Shown: in pieces, positions 16,147 through 24,494 of the stretch | Position numbering within the stretch: the first letter of the stretch is position 1 | Layout of the letters: each line of letters begins with the position of its first letter | NCBI GenBank assembly: GCA_002305765.1 | Contig: DBQU01000117.1 | Span: 1 to 26,079, forward strand | Direction: 5' to 3' | Source of the DNA: Deltaproteobacteria bacterium UBA1386 | GTDB taxonomy: Bacteria; Desulfobacterota; Syntrophorhabdia; Syntrophorhabdales; Syntrophorhabdaceae | DNA length: 26,079 nucleotides | Program-made: the position numbers and the translations under genes | Notes under the pieces: model-generated | The model's input: only the letters and a program-made list of their open reading frames with translations | What the model was told of the DNA's origin: nothing | Database searches by the model: none

Positions 16147-16224
16147 CTGCGTTCTCTCCTCACAACCTCCGTGCCCTCGAGTGACCCCGCCTCCGGCCGG
16201 GGAACGGGCGTGAGACAAGGTCTC

Positions 16225-19026
16225 TCAGGTCTCCAGTACTTCCCGGAGCTTGCGGGAGATGTCGGCTATGGTGAAGGGTTTCTGGACGAATCCCCTGCAA
16301 CCCTTTTCCATGATACCCCGCGCCTGCTCGTTAAGGCTGTAGCCGCTCGAGAGGATCACCCTCGCTCCGGGGTCCATCTCCCGCAGGCGGTTGAAGGTCT
16401 CCCCTCCCGACAGGCCGGGCATGATCATGTCAAGGACGATGAGATCGATGGAATCCTTCCTTTCCCTGTAGAAAGATATGGCCTTCTCCCCGTTCTCGAC
16501 GGCGTGCACCGTGTATCCCAGGGACTCGATCATGGCCTTGCTGACGGTGAGGACCGCCGGTTCGTCATCGACAAGCAGGACGGTTCCCACGCCTTTTACC
16601 GTTTCGGCGGTCTCGGGCCTGATACGGGCCACATCCCTTTCCGATGCGGGAAGATGGAACCGGAATGTGGACCCTTTGCCGGGTTCGCTCTCCACATCGA
16701 TGTACCCGTTGTGGTTCCTTACAATGCCGTACACCATGGCGAGACCCAGTCCCGTTCCCCTGCCGAGCTCCTTCGTTGTAAAGAAGGGCTCGAAGATCCT
16801 CTCCCTCGTCTTCACGTCCATGCCGACGCCGCTGTCGGTGATAGAGGTACACACGTATCTCCCGGGCGTCACGGAATGGACATCCGCCTCCGCGGACGCG
16901 ATTACGGTGTTCCTGGTCCCCAGCGAGAGGACCCCGCCGGCGGGCATGGCCTGCCAGGCGTTCAGGTAGAGGTTGAGAAGGACCTGCTCTATCTGTCCCT
17001 GATCTCCCTCGACGGGCCAGATGTCCTTCTGGTACCCGCGGCGGATGATGATCTCCTTCTTCGTCCTTCCGAACATCGCGGAGGTCTTCTCGACGAGTTC
17101 GTTCATGCTGAGCGGTTTGACGTTGTATTTGCCGCCCCGCGCGAACCCGAGGAGCTGTCCCGTCAGGTCCGCCGCGTTCCTTACCAGTTCCTCGATGTTC
17201 CCGAGCCACTCGCGATGGGGATGGCCCGCGCCTGCGTCCATCATCATGAGCGATATGTAACCCTGGATACCCATGAGTATGTTGTTGAAATCATGAGCGA
17301 TGCCACCGGAGAGGGTACCTATCGCCTCCATCTTCTGCGCGTTGATGAGCTGGGCCTCCAGCCTCTTGCGCTCGGTGATGTCCTCGCAGACCATGATCAC
17401 GTCGCCGTTGCCGAGCTGGACGGGGATGAAACTGATCACTTTCGTAGATCCGTCCTTGCACACGACGTTGTACATGCCCTGGTCCCTGAGGCTCTTCGTC
17501 CTGAGGTCCTCAAACCATGCCTCTATGACACGGTGCCGGTAGGCCTCATCGGGATATGCCTTTCTGAACCACGTCTTCCCGTTCGGGATGTCGGCAAGAT
17601 CGTAGCCAAATATCGCCTTGAACTTCGGGTTGATATAGACGAAGTTGCCCGAATCGTCGATAAGAGCCATGCCGATCGGGGCGTTCTCGGAAAGACTCCG
17701 CATCTTTTCCTTTTCGGCGACGAGTTCCCGCACCGCCGCCTTACGCTCCGTGATGTCGCGGATGGACTCGATGGCCCCCACGACATTCCCGTCGATGTCA
17801 TAGAGAGGCCCCGCCTTCCCCCAGAGGCTCCTCTTCTGTCCGCGCACGAAAGGCACGTCGGTTTCCGTGTAGAGGGTGTCGCCGTCCCTCTTTATGAAGG
17901 AATACTGTTTCTCGATCTCGTCATCCCACATGCTCACGAAGTTCACAAGGATGGGCCGGCGCGTTCCATAGAAGGGCAGCGCGTATTCATAGTCACCCTT
18001 TCCCAGTATATCCTCCTTGCTGACACCCGTCATCGCCTCTATGGCCCGGTTCCAGGCGATGACCTTTCCCGCCCGGTCTATTGCCAGGGTCGCGTCAGGG
18101 AGGAACTCGATGATGTCCGCCAGCCTCCTTTGCGACTCAAGCAGTTGCTGTTCGGCACGCTTTCGTTCAGTGATGTCCCGGAATGTCCATATCCTCCCGT
18201 AGTGTTGCCCGTCCTCCCCAAGCACGGGTGCCGAATAGCGGTCGAGAACGGTGCCGCTTTTTGTTTCGATCTCATCCCTGCTCGTCTCGTCGGGATGGCT
18301 GTAAAGATGCATCACCTTCCGCACAAAGCCGTCAGGGTCCACGACCTGGGCCGCGATGTGCCTGAGACGGGAGGCGTCATCCCCCTCGTTCAGGACCTGC
18401 CTGGGAACGTTCCACATGTCGACAAAGCGCTGGTTGTGGACGAGGTTCTTGTGGTCCTCATCGACGACCAGTATGCCGTCGATGGAGGTATTCATCTGCG
18501 CTTCAAGCAGGGCCGTTTTCCATCGCAACGCATCGTCGGCCCGGCGCCGGTTGGTGATGTCCTCGACAATGCCCTCGTAATAGGCCGGGGAACCGTCGGG
18601 ACCGCGGATGACCCTCGCGTTCATCGAGATCCAGATCCTGCTCCTGTCCTTGCGGTACACCTCCATCTCGCAACCGTATGCCAGGCCCTTCTCGCCGACG
18701 TAATCCATGCACCTCTTGCGGTCTTCAGGGTCAACATAGAGCTGCCCGGCGATATCCGTGACGGTGCTCATCAGTTCATCGGGTGACGAGTAGCCATACA
18801 TCCTCGCGAGGGCCATATTGGCACGCAGGTATCTTCCGTCGGGCGTGCTCTGGAAGATGCCCATCATGGTGCTCTCGAAGATGTCCCGATACTCCGCGAG
18901 GCTCCCGAGCAACGCCGCCCGGGCGCTCCGGTTCCCGGCCTCAGACAGCTCCAGGTCCATCACCCTCTTTTTCAGCGCAGTTATCTCTTCGATCAATTCC
19001 TGACGGGTTTTCGTGATGTCGTTCAT
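16225..19026 (-). CDS. Soluble hybrid histidine kinase with four PAS domains and a C-terminal receiver
   Basis: A 933-residue cytoplasmic sensor of the same design as the kinase at 8199-12011. A coiled coil (residues 5-30) precedes four PAS units (about 46-158, 171-286, 300-425, 440-553). The H-box SGGIAHDFNN carries H578, the N-box N689, then DSGVG (731-735) and GRGTGLGL (755-762). The receiver (about 815-933) has acceptor D866 in LIVLDMIMPG and K916. No membrane segments are present. ATG 19026 is preferred over the ATG 11 codons upstream: it has GGGAAG before it and matches the usual kinase start, while the earlier codon has no ribosome binding site. The 14-bp motif at 19172-19185 is shared with the other kinase. 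The signal is unknown. Confidence 0.93.
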   Translation of the reverse strand: MNDITKTRQELIEEITALKKRVMDLELSEAGNRSARAALLGSLAEYRDIFESTMMGIFQSTPDGRYLRANMALARMYGYSSPDELMSTVTDIAGQLYVDPEDRKRCMDYVGEKGLAYGCEMEVYRKDRSRIWISMNARVIRGPDGSPAYYEGIVEDITNRRRADDALRWKTALLEAQMNTSIDGILVVDEDHKNLVHNQRFVDMWNVPRQVLNEGDDASRLRHIAAQVVDPDGFVRKVMHLYSHPDETSRDEIETKSGTVLDRYSAPVLGEDGQHYGRIWTFRDITERKRAEQQLLESQRRLADIIEFLPDATLAIDRAGKVIAWNRAIEAMTGVSKEDILGKGDYEYALPFYGTRRPILVNFVSMWDDEIEKQYSFIKRDGDTLYTETDVPFVRGQKRSLWGKAGPLYDIDGNVVGAIESIRDITERKAAVRELVAEKEKMRSLSENAPIGMALIDDSGNFVYINPKFKAIFGYDLADIPNGKTWFRKAYPDEAYRHRVIEAWFEDLRTKSLRDQGMYNVVCKDGSTKVISFIPVQLGNGDVIMVCEDITERKRLEAQLINAQKMEAIGTLSGGIAHDFNNILMGIQGYISLMMMDAGAGHPHREWLGNIEELVRNAADLTGQLLGFARGGKYNVKPLSMNELVEKTSAMFGRTKKEIIIRRGYQKDIWPVEGDQGQIEQVLLNLYLNAWQAMPAGGVLSLGTRNTVIASAEADVHSVTPGRYVCTSITDSGVGMDVKTRERIFEPFFTTKELGRGTGLGLAMVYGIVRNHNGYIDVESEPGKGSTFRFHLPASERDVARIRPETAETVKGVGTVLLVDDEPAVLTVSKAMIESLGYTVHAVENGEKAISFYRERKDSIDLIVLDMIMPGLSGGETFNRLREMDPGARVILSSGYSLNEQARGIMEKGCRGFVQKPFTIADISRKLREVLET

Positions 19027-19171
19027 GGCTGCTTCCCGCGCGGCAGGCGGCACGTCCATTAGACCATAGACCAGTCACTCAGAGAAGTCAACATCCATAT
19101 TGGACCGCCGCCCGGCAGGGATACCCTCTCTGTGCCGGTTCCCGTGCCGGGTTCATACCGTTCTTCAAGAT

Positions 19172-19185
19172 GTTATCGCACAATA
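19172..19185 (-). promoter_or_regulatory. Second copy of the 14-bp motif upstream of a PAS kinase
   Basis: TATTGTGCGATAAC on the minus strand, identical to 12139-12152 and 146 bases upstream of the four-PAS kinase ATG. Flanking bases differ between the two copies, so the match is limited to the motif. Confidence 0.4.
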
Positions 19186-19232
19186 ACGGTCCAGGTTTAG
19201 GCGGCGCTCCCCGGGCCAAACCCGGCCGGGGA

Positions 19233-19832
19233 CTACGGCTTGGAAGAGGACTTCGTGATGTCCGAGATCATGGCAAGGAACGCGGCAAGATTGGGCTCCT
19301 CGCGGACCTTCGTGTCTTTGAAACAGGTGACCCTCAGCTTCATGAAGAGGCCCCGGCAGCCTGTCAGGTAGAGATGGGATATGAGCTTGATGTTGTTCTG
19401 CTCGTAGGTGAGAAGACCGTGAAAGAACTTGAGGTCCCCGACGGGGACTATCTCTTTCCTGACGACGATGGAGACATTCCTGTAGGTGCCCTGGGTTTCG
19501 AGAGAGTATATGTCCTGGAGGGCCTGATCGAACTCTTTGCTCACGACCTGCGACGAGACCCCGTCGGGTATGGGGCCCTGTGTGAGGTCGTAGAGGAAAA
19601 TGTCCGCCCGCATCGTGTCGGTACGATAGGAGATGCCGGTACCGAGGCCCGCGTACAGCGGCTCGTAGTCGGTGGCCCTGACGAGCTTCAGCGTGTTGAC
19701 GGGATCGGGAAACAGGAGACCCGTTCTCTGATGCCGGTACGGTTCAGCATGAGCGTTGCCGGCGAAAACGAGCAGGGCCATTGCAAGGGCCATCAGGATG
19801 AGCACTCTGGCAGAACGGTTGTTCGTCACCAT
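19233..19832 (-). CDS. Exported protein of unknown function
   Basis: I do not recognise this 199-residue protein. With ATG 19832 it begins with a clear Sec signal peptide: a basic start (VTNNRSAR), a hydrophobic core (LILMALAMALLVFAG) and the AHA cleavage site near residue 29. The mature part has alternating strand-like segments and two cysteines (TGCRGL and VTCFKD) that could form a disulfide. Longer in-frame starts (19856, 19901) would bury the signal peptide, and the longest overlaps the upstream gene. AGGAG lies 12 bases before the chosen ATG, rather far. It sits 37 bases after the PH-domain-like membrane protein gene and is probably in the same operon, so both may act at the cell envelope. 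Confidence 0.7.
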   Translation of the reverse strand: MVTNNRSARVLILMALAMALLVFAGNAHAEPYRHQRTGLLFPDPVNTLKLVRATDYEPLYAGLGTGISYRTDTMRADIFLYDLTQGPIPDGVSSQVVSKEFDQALQDIYSLETQGTYRNVSIVVRKEIVPVGDLKFFHGLLTYEQNNIKLISHLYLTGCRGLFMKLRVTCFKDTKVREEPNLAAFLAMISDITKSSSKP

Positions 19833-19869
19833 CGAGTCGTTCCACTCCTGTAACATAACGACGCAGGTC

Positions 19870-20349
19870 TCACGTCCCTCCGTCCGTCGGGCCGGGTTCA
19901 TTTTCCTGCATGAAACGGATGATCTGGGTCCTTAAGCGTTCAATGAACTCGTTGGGTCTTGCCACCAGCCTGAAGACGACGACCTTGCGGTTCGGCAGGA
20001 TAAGCATGATCTTGCCGAAGTTGAGGATCACCCCCAGGGCGGGCTGATGAAAATCCGCTCCCGCCAGTTGAGAATACGGGAACTCATAGAAACGTTTGAA
20101 GGGAAAACCGATCCTGATCGTCAGTTTCGATGCACGAACGGCAAACTCGGAGGCGCGCAGATTATGAATGGAGAATATGCCCCAGATGATGGCCAGGCCG
20201 ATCATCACAAGCGCGGCCACGGGCTTCGCCCTGAGGGACAGCCCGCCCAGCACGAGAAGCATACCGGGCCCGAGCAGCGCGGCCCAGTGGACCGTCGTCC
20301 GGTAGAGCACCGGTTCGGCTTCGCGAGGAACGTTTTCCGTTTCCGTCAT
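19870..20349 (-). CDS. Small membrane protein with a bacterial PH-like domain
   Basis: A 159-residue protein. Two adjacent hydrophobic helices (about residues 20-38 and 43-62) are followed by a soluble region, about 65-140, with the alternating strands of a bacterial PH domain (ASKLTIRIGFPFKRFYEFPYSQL) and a closing helix (PNEFIERLRTQI). It probably sits in the inner membrane with the PH-like domain in the cytoplasm. ATG 20349 is preferred because AAGGA lies eight bases upstream; an ATG three codons earlier directly abuts that site. It is followed by the exported-protein gene on the same strand. The family assignment is from fold-like pattern, so moderately sure; the role is unknown. Confidence 0.65.
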   Translation of the reverse strand: MTETENVPREAEPVLYRTTVHWAALLGPGMLLVLGGLSLRAKPVAALVMIGLAIIWGIFSIHNLRASEFAVRASKLTIRIGFPFKRFYEFPYSQLAGADFHQPALGVILNFGKIMLILPNRKVVVFRLVARPNEFIERLRTQIIRFMQENEPGPTDGGT

Positions 20350-20618
20350 ATACCGCATCCTTCTCTCATAATTTCACGGCAGACTACACGATACCACAAT
20401 CGGGGGTGTTTTGCACGCCCTCTTCGCAGACGGGGTCCTGCGCCCCAGGTCATCCGCAATGGCGAGCGCGCCGTAAGGAAGATAATGAGGTTCCTGGGGA
20501 TCCGCCAGGCCAGAAGAACAAGAATGTCCTCAGAAAAGGCCTCTTTTCCCGCGGCATTTCAAGACGTCATTCCTTGATCCACGTGAAAAACCGGCTTTCG
20601 AAGGATTTCAGACAGATC

Positions 20619-21662
20619 TCAGGGCAGGTACCGCACAGACCGGGATTGATCGCCCGACGCCTTTTCGTCCGCCTCGCCCCGGGTCCTGCACCCGCACGAG
20701 ACGAGCCTTTCCCCGCATTTGGGGCAGCGTTCCATGTAGCATCCCTCGTGATGGAACCCTCCCGGCATGACCCCGCACTTGGGACAGCGTTCCGTTTCGT
20801 GCCTGGGATAGGGAACGCGGGGATGGGATTCCCCGTTGGGATAGTCGACATATCCCCCGGCGCAGGTGATCGTTCTGGGATCGTGGATGTTCTTGCCGCA
20901 CTGCCTGCACAGGAGAACCTCCGTGGTCTCGTGAAACTGGGGCGCCGGCACCTCTTGCACCGGTGCCGCGACGGGCGGCGGTGTCTCCGGGGATGCCTCT
21001 CTTTCGGGGGACCCCTTCGGAGAGGCATCCCTCCTCATCGCGGGATCCTTCTTTGATACCGCTATGTTTCGCGTCCTGAGATAGCTGGCGAGGTTGGTGG
21101 GCGACGTTTCGAGGATGCGCGCCAGAGAGGCCTTGCTCACACCCTTCGACAGGTATTCTATGATAAGCTCTTTCTTGCCGTCCAGTTTCGACGCGGAGAG
21201 GCTCCCTTTGGGTCTGCCGAGGACCACGCCTTCTTTCCTCTTTTGCGCGAGGGCTTCTCTGACACGCCTGGAGGCAACCTCCCTCTCCACCGAGGTGAGC
21301 ATGGCGAACAGGGCGGTGGCGGTCTTTGAGGAGCTGTCCCCGACACCATTGAGGTCCATATCCTGCTTCGCCGCGATGAACCGCACCCCTCTCTCCAGGA
21401 GATCGCCCACCACGGCAATGACATCGGCAATGTCATCTCCCAGTGCCGCAAGGTCCGATACGACGATGACATCCCACCGGTTAACGCCGGCAAGGAGCTC
21501 CTTCACCCGCCGAAGACGCTCCCTTCTCCGGGAAGGGAGCTCTACTGTGATATAGTTGTCTATCCGGAGGTTCTTCGCGGAGGTATATTCCCCTATGAGG
21601 CTCCTCTGAGATTCCGGGGCCTCACCCTCGAGGGACACAAGCAGATACGCTATGTTTGCCAT
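20619..21662 (-). CDS. Serine-recombinase-fold protein with degenerate active site and zinc-ribbon tail
   Basis: A 347-residue protein. Residues 1-150 match the resolvase/invertase catalytic domain, including nucleophile position S10 in AYLLVS, the ADVIAVVGDLLERGVRFI segment (79-96), and EREVASRRVREALAQKRKEGVVLGRPKGS (126-154) leading into a helix-turn-helix (162-198). The catalytic arginines are missing: RVS has become LVS (L8), and LDRLGRD is LAALGDD (71-77), so R68 and R71 equivalents are A73 and D76. After a proline-rich linker (205-245) comes a ten-cysteine tail: C252/C255/C267, C293/C296/C308, C313/C316, C323/C325. It probably binds DNA and zinc but cannot recombine by the normal mechanism. 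AAGGGA precedes the ATG. An imperfect palindrome lies about 135 bases upstream. Confidence 0.85.
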   Translation of the reverse strand: MANIAYLLVSLEGEAPESQRSLIGEYTSAKNLRIDNYITVELPSRRRERLRRVKELLAGVNRWDVIVVSDLAALGDDIADVIAVVGDLLERGVRFIAAKQDMDLNGVGDSSSKTATALFAMLTSVEREVASRRVREALAQKRKEGVVLGRPKGSLSASKLDGKKELIIEYLSKGVSKASLARILETSPTNLASYLRTRNIAVSKKDPAMRRDASPKGSPEREASPETPPPVAAPVQEVPAPQFHETTEVLLCRQCGKNIHDPRTITCAGGYVDYPNGESHPRVPYPRHETERCPKCGVMPGGFHHEGCYMERCPKCGERLVSCGCRTRGEADEKASGDQSRSVRYLP

Positions 21663-21794
21663 TATCCATCCCTTGTCGAAAGACCTTCGTCGACTCGCCG
21701 ATAACGAGCGCCGAACCGCAGGTCATGCACTTTTGTAGTTTATGAAATAATCAAACTCGCCATTTCGTATGACCATAATGTCCAACAGAATCAT

Positions 21795-21839
21795 CCGGGC
21801 ATAATACAGCACTTATTTATATCACACTATTATGCCGGG
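21795..21839. promoter_or_regulatory. Imperfect 45-bp palindrome upstream of the recombinase-like gene
   Basis: GGCATAATA (21798-21806) and TATTATGCC (21828-21836) are perfect inverted repeats 21 bases apart. The match extends to the outer bases with one mismatch. The spacer is AT-rich. Size and location fit an operator or a resolvase-type subsite, but no protein assignment is proven. Confidence 0.45.
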
Positions 21840-21885
21840 AATGAAATTGTAACACACTTTCACCCACAGATTACCTGTAGATCAG

Positions 21886-21917
21886 AAAAAATTCAAGGGC
21901 CAGGCGCGTGCGGGCCC
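21886..21917 (-). terminator. Weak candidate terminator after mogA
   Basis: On the minus strand GGGCC (21913-21917) and GGCCC (21897-21901) can pair around an 11-base loop. TTGAA and six T residues (21886-21891) follow. The stem is short. It is the only terminator-like structure after the mogA stop. Confidence 0.35.
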
Positions 21918-21926
21918 GGAAAGTAT

Positions 21927-22415
21927 CTAGGCCCCGCAGTCGGCCGCGTCACCCTTAAGCTTGGCCAGGGCATGGGGGATGGCGCCGATAACGAAGCCGA
22001 GGCATTCCACGGCCGCCTTTTCGCTGCCGGGAAGATTGATGATGATGCTCTTGCCGCGGATCCCGCAAACAGCGCGGGAGATGATGGCGCGGGGAGTGAT
22101 CCTGTAGCTCTCCAACCGCATGACCTCCGCGAAACCGGGAAGATCACGTTCGATGACCGAACGGGTCGCCTCGGGGGTAACGTCGCGCGCGGACAAGCCC
22201 GTCCCTCCCGTCGTGACGACCATGTCCATGCCTTCCTCATCGATGGCCCTTTTCATCGCGTCGGCTATGATATCGGCCTCATCGGGCACAATGATGACAT
22301 CACCCACGATGAAGTCTTTCTCGAGCATCTTCTTGATGGCCGGACCGCTCGTGTCGACACGCTCTCCACGTGAACCTTTGTCGCTCACCGTGATCACCTG
22401 CACGCGGTAGCTCAT
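21927..22415 (-). CDS. mogA: Molybdopterin adenylyltransferase (MogA/MoaB family)
   Basis: A 162-residue enzyme that adenylates molybdopterin before molybdate insertion. Signatures: VSDKGSRGERVDTSG (10-24), TTGGTGLSARDVTPEAT (68-84) with D78, and NLPGS (127-131). Its ATG overlaps the stop of the MOSC gene by four bases (ATGA). It is the last gene of moaA-moaC-MOSC-mogA. MoaB homologues of similar size can be inactive; the complete motifs favour an active enzyme, but the Mog versus MoaB label is not fixed by sequence alone. Confidence 0.9.
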   Translation of the reverse strand: MSYRVQVITVSDKGSRGERVDTSGPAIKKMLEKDFIVGDVIIVPDEADIIADAMKRAIDEEGMDMVVTTGGTGLSARDVTPEATRSVIERDLPGFAEVMRLESYRITPRAIISRAVCGIRGKSIIINLPGSEKAAVECLGFVIGAIPHALAKLKGDAADCGA

Positions 22416-22849
22416 GCAACGACCTCCAGTTCATCTCCCACCGAGACATCGCCTTCCGTGAGCACCTCGGCAAAGATCCCCTCCCGGGGCATGACGCAGT
22501 CACCGACGGTCTGAAATATGTTGCAGCGCGTGTGGCATTCCTTGCCTATCTGGGTCACACGCAGGAGAACGCCGCCCGTTGTCTTCAGGCTCGTTCCCAC
22601 GGGCAGCTCGTGAAGGACGATCCCTTCCGTCGTGAGATTCTCGGCGAAATCGCCGGCATTGACGTCGAGGCCCTTTGCCCGGATCTTGTCGATGCTCTCC
22701 CTGGCGAGGAGGCTCACCTGGCGGTGCATGAAACCCGCGTGGGCGTCACCCGTAAGGCCCTTGTCCTTGAGGAGCCGACAGGTCCCGACATTGTGCTTCT
22801 TCTCTCCCTTCCCTTCGCTGACATTGACGGAGATGATCTTTCCTCTCAT
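22412..22849 (-). CDS. MOSC-domain protein
   Basis: A 145-residue protein consisting of a single MOSC domain, the fold found at the C-terminus of molybdenum cofactor sulfurases. The family signature GKECHTRCNIFQTVGDCVMP runs from 102, with C105, C109 and C118, and continues PREGIFAEVL (121-130). The start is ATG 22849, preceded by AAGGTG; the longer frame to 22933 lies inside moaC and has no start signal. It lies ten bases after moaC and overlaps mogA by four bases. Stand-alone MOSC proteins often sit in Moco operons and are thought to handle the cofactor or its sulfur; the exact role here is unknown. Confidence 0.9.
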   Translation of the reverse strand: MRGKIISVNVSEGKGEKKHNVGTCRLLKDKGLTGDAHAGFMHRQVSLLARESIDKIRAKGLDVNAGDFAENLTTEGIVLHELPVGTSLKTTGGVLLRVTQIGKECHTRCNIFQTVGDCVMPREGIFAEVLTEGDVSVGDELEVVA

Positions 22850-22859
22850 ATTCACCTTC

Positions 22860-23342
22860 TCAGGATGCCTTCCTCCTGTACGTACCGCTCTTCCCCCCGC
22901 TCTTCTCAAGGAGGTAGAAGGGCCCCAGTTCAATACCCTTGTCCACGGCCTTGCACATGTCGTAGATCGTAAGGCCCGCCACGGTCGCTGAGGTCAGGGC
23001 CTCCATCTCGACACCGGTCTGTCCCTTCGTCCTGACAGTCGAAAGGATCTCCACGGTGTGTCCCGCGTCGTCAAAACGGAATTCGACGTCGACATGGGTG
23101 ATGGCGAGAGGATGGCACAGGGGTATCAGGTCATGGGTCTTCTTGGCCGCCATGATCCCCGCGATCTTGGCAACGGTGAATATGTCCCCCTTAGGGCCCT
23201 GCCCGCCGCGTATGAGCTCGTAGGTCCCGGCGGCCATGGTCACCCTGCCCGAAACCGTCGCCTCCCTTTCAGTTTCCTTCTTCCCGGAGACATCCACCAT
23301 CCGCGCCCTGCCTTCCCCATCAACATGACTCAATTTCGCCAA
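22860..23342 (-). CDS. moaC: Cyclic pyranopterin monophosphate synthase
   Basis: A 160-residue enzyme completing formation of cyclic pyranopterin monophosphate from the MoaA product. I chose TTG at 23342: AGGGGGA lies five bases upstream, the length matches the family, and the active-site residues then fall at K51 (KGD), H77 (LCHPL), D128 and K131 (YDMCK), the same numbers as in E. coli MoaC. The frame continues upstream to an ATG at 23405, but that part reads through a short-repeat element and has no family similarity. It lies 151 bases downstream of moaA, the gap being filled mostly by that element, and ten bases before the MOSC gene. Confidence 0.93.
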   Translation of the reverse strand: MAKLSHVDGEGRARMVDVSGKKETEREATVSGRVTMAAGTYELIRGGQGPKGDIFTVAKIAGIMAAKKTHDLIPLCHPLAITHVDVEFRFDDAGHTVEILSTVRTKGQTGVEMEALTSATVAGLTIYDMCKAVDKGIELGPFYLLEKSGGKSGTYRRKAS

Positions 23343-23364
23343 ACCAAATCCCCCTTTAGAAAAT

Positions 23365-23487
23365 AATGACCAACGACCAAATGACAATGACCAAAGAAGA
23401 GGCAATCACTACTAGCCGCCGGACGATAGCTGCCGACGAGAAGGTCCTTCCTGTTTGGTTATTGATCATTGGTGAATTGATTATTGT
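23365..23487. repeat. Inverted arrays of heptamer repeats between moaA and moaC
   Basis: Left arm (23365-23395): degenerate copies of AATGACC, about every seven bases. Right arm (23454-23487): degenerate copies of the reverse complement (TTGGTTA, TTGATCA, TTGGTGA, ATTGATT). A 58-base GC-richer core separates them. The arms could pair imperfectly over about 32 bases. The element occupies nearly all of the moaA-moaC gap. No coding role is seen. Confidence 0.65.
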
Positions 23488-23493
23488 TCTCTT

Positions 23494-24471
23494 TCATCCT
23501 CCAATATTCCTCAAGCTCCTCTGGCATTTGCGTATCGCACCCATTTCGAGCTTCCTTTCAGGCTTCACCTTTACCACGCCGCGAATGAACTCCTTCACCT
23601 CATCATCACTCTTGCCCGATCTCATGAGTGCCTTTACGTCGTATTCCACATCGGAAAAGAGGCAGGGACGTATCATGCCCCTCGAGGTCAGCCGGATCCG
23701 GTTGCACTCAGCGCAAATGTGACTGGACATGGGACTGATAAAGCCTATCCTTCCCGAACCTCCCGCTATGTCAAAGACCTTCGCCGGGCCCTTGCCCGGT
23801 CTCAGCGAGGGAAGAAGCTCGAATTCCCGGCGGATGATCTCCTCTATCTCCCGTGATGTTATGATCTCGGTGGATTTCCACAGCGACATGTCACCAAAAG
23901 GCATGAACTCGATGAACCTGATCTCGTGGTCCCACTTCCGCGCGATACGGACAAAATCGAGTATTTCGTCATCGTTGAAGTCTTTTATGATGACCGTATT
24001 TATCTTGATCGGGTTCAGTCCGGCGTACGTGGCTTTCTTGATGCCGTCGATCACCCTGTCAAAGGCGTCGATGCATGTGATCCAGGCGAACCTGTCCTTT
24101 CTCAACGTATCGAGGCTGATGTTGATCCTCTTGAGTCCCGCCTCCTTAAGCTCTTCCAGGTGGTCCGCGAGAAGGACGCCGTTCGTGGTGAGACTGATAT
24201 CGGAGATCCCCTCTATTGCCCCGATCTCCTTGAGGAGGTGAGGCAAACCCTTTCTCGTCAGCGGCTCACCCCCCGTGAGGCGGACCTTCTTGACCCCCAG
24301 CGAGGCGCATATCCTGACGAAACGGATGATCTCTTCATAGGAAAGGACCTCGGTATGGGGGATGAAGGGGAAATCACCGTCGACACAGTACCTGCAGCGC
24401 AGATTGCACCGGTCGGTGACGGAAATGCGCACGTAGTCAATAACCCTGTTGTAGTCGTCTATAAGCTTCAT
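23494..24471 (-). CDS. moaA: GTP 3',8-cyclase (radical SAM)
   Basis: A 325-residue radical SAM enzyme that starts molybdenum cofactor synthesis from GTP. The SAM cluster motif is CNLRCRYC (C22, C26, C29), with RLTGGEP (64-70) and TTNG (95-98). The second cluster cysteines are C253, C256 (ICAECNRIRLT) and C270 (RPCL). The protein ends in the Gly-Gly (324-325) that MoaA needs in the active site, so it is full length. The ATG gives the typical N-terminus; the nearest GGAGG is 18 bases upstream, unusually far, so initiation may depend on the leader RNA. It is the first gene of the Moco operon, behind a consensus promoter and a structured leader of about 145 bases. Confidence 0.96.
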   Translation of the reverse strand: MKLIDDYNRVIDYVRISVTDRCNLRCRYCVDGDFPFIPHTEVLSYEEIIRFVRICASLGVKKVRLTGGEPLTRKGLPHLLKEIGAIEGISDISLTTNGVLLADHLEELKEAGLKRINISLDTLRKDRFAWITCIDAFDRVIDGIKKATYAGLNPIKINTVIIKDFNDDEILDFVRIARKWDHEIRFIEFMPFGDMSLWKSTEIITSREIEEIIRREFELLPSLRPGKGPAKVFDIAGGSGRIGFISPMSSHICAECNRIRLTSRGMIRPCLFSDVEYDVKALMRSGKSDDEVKEFIRGVVKVKPERKLEMGAIRKCQRSLRNIGG

Positions 24472-24494
24472 AACATCGCGTAACCCTGTCCTCC

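Noticed and set aside
16171..18786. 871-codon open frame on the plus strand opposite the four-PAS kinase
   Set aside because: Antisense shadow of a complete kinase with intact catalytic motifs; no ribosome binding site or recognisable domain.
20619..21662. Active phage or transposon resolvase/integrase marking a mobile island
   Set aside because: Catalytic arginines are lost and no transposase, phage gene, direct-repeat boundary or tRNA-disrupting attachment site is seen around it.
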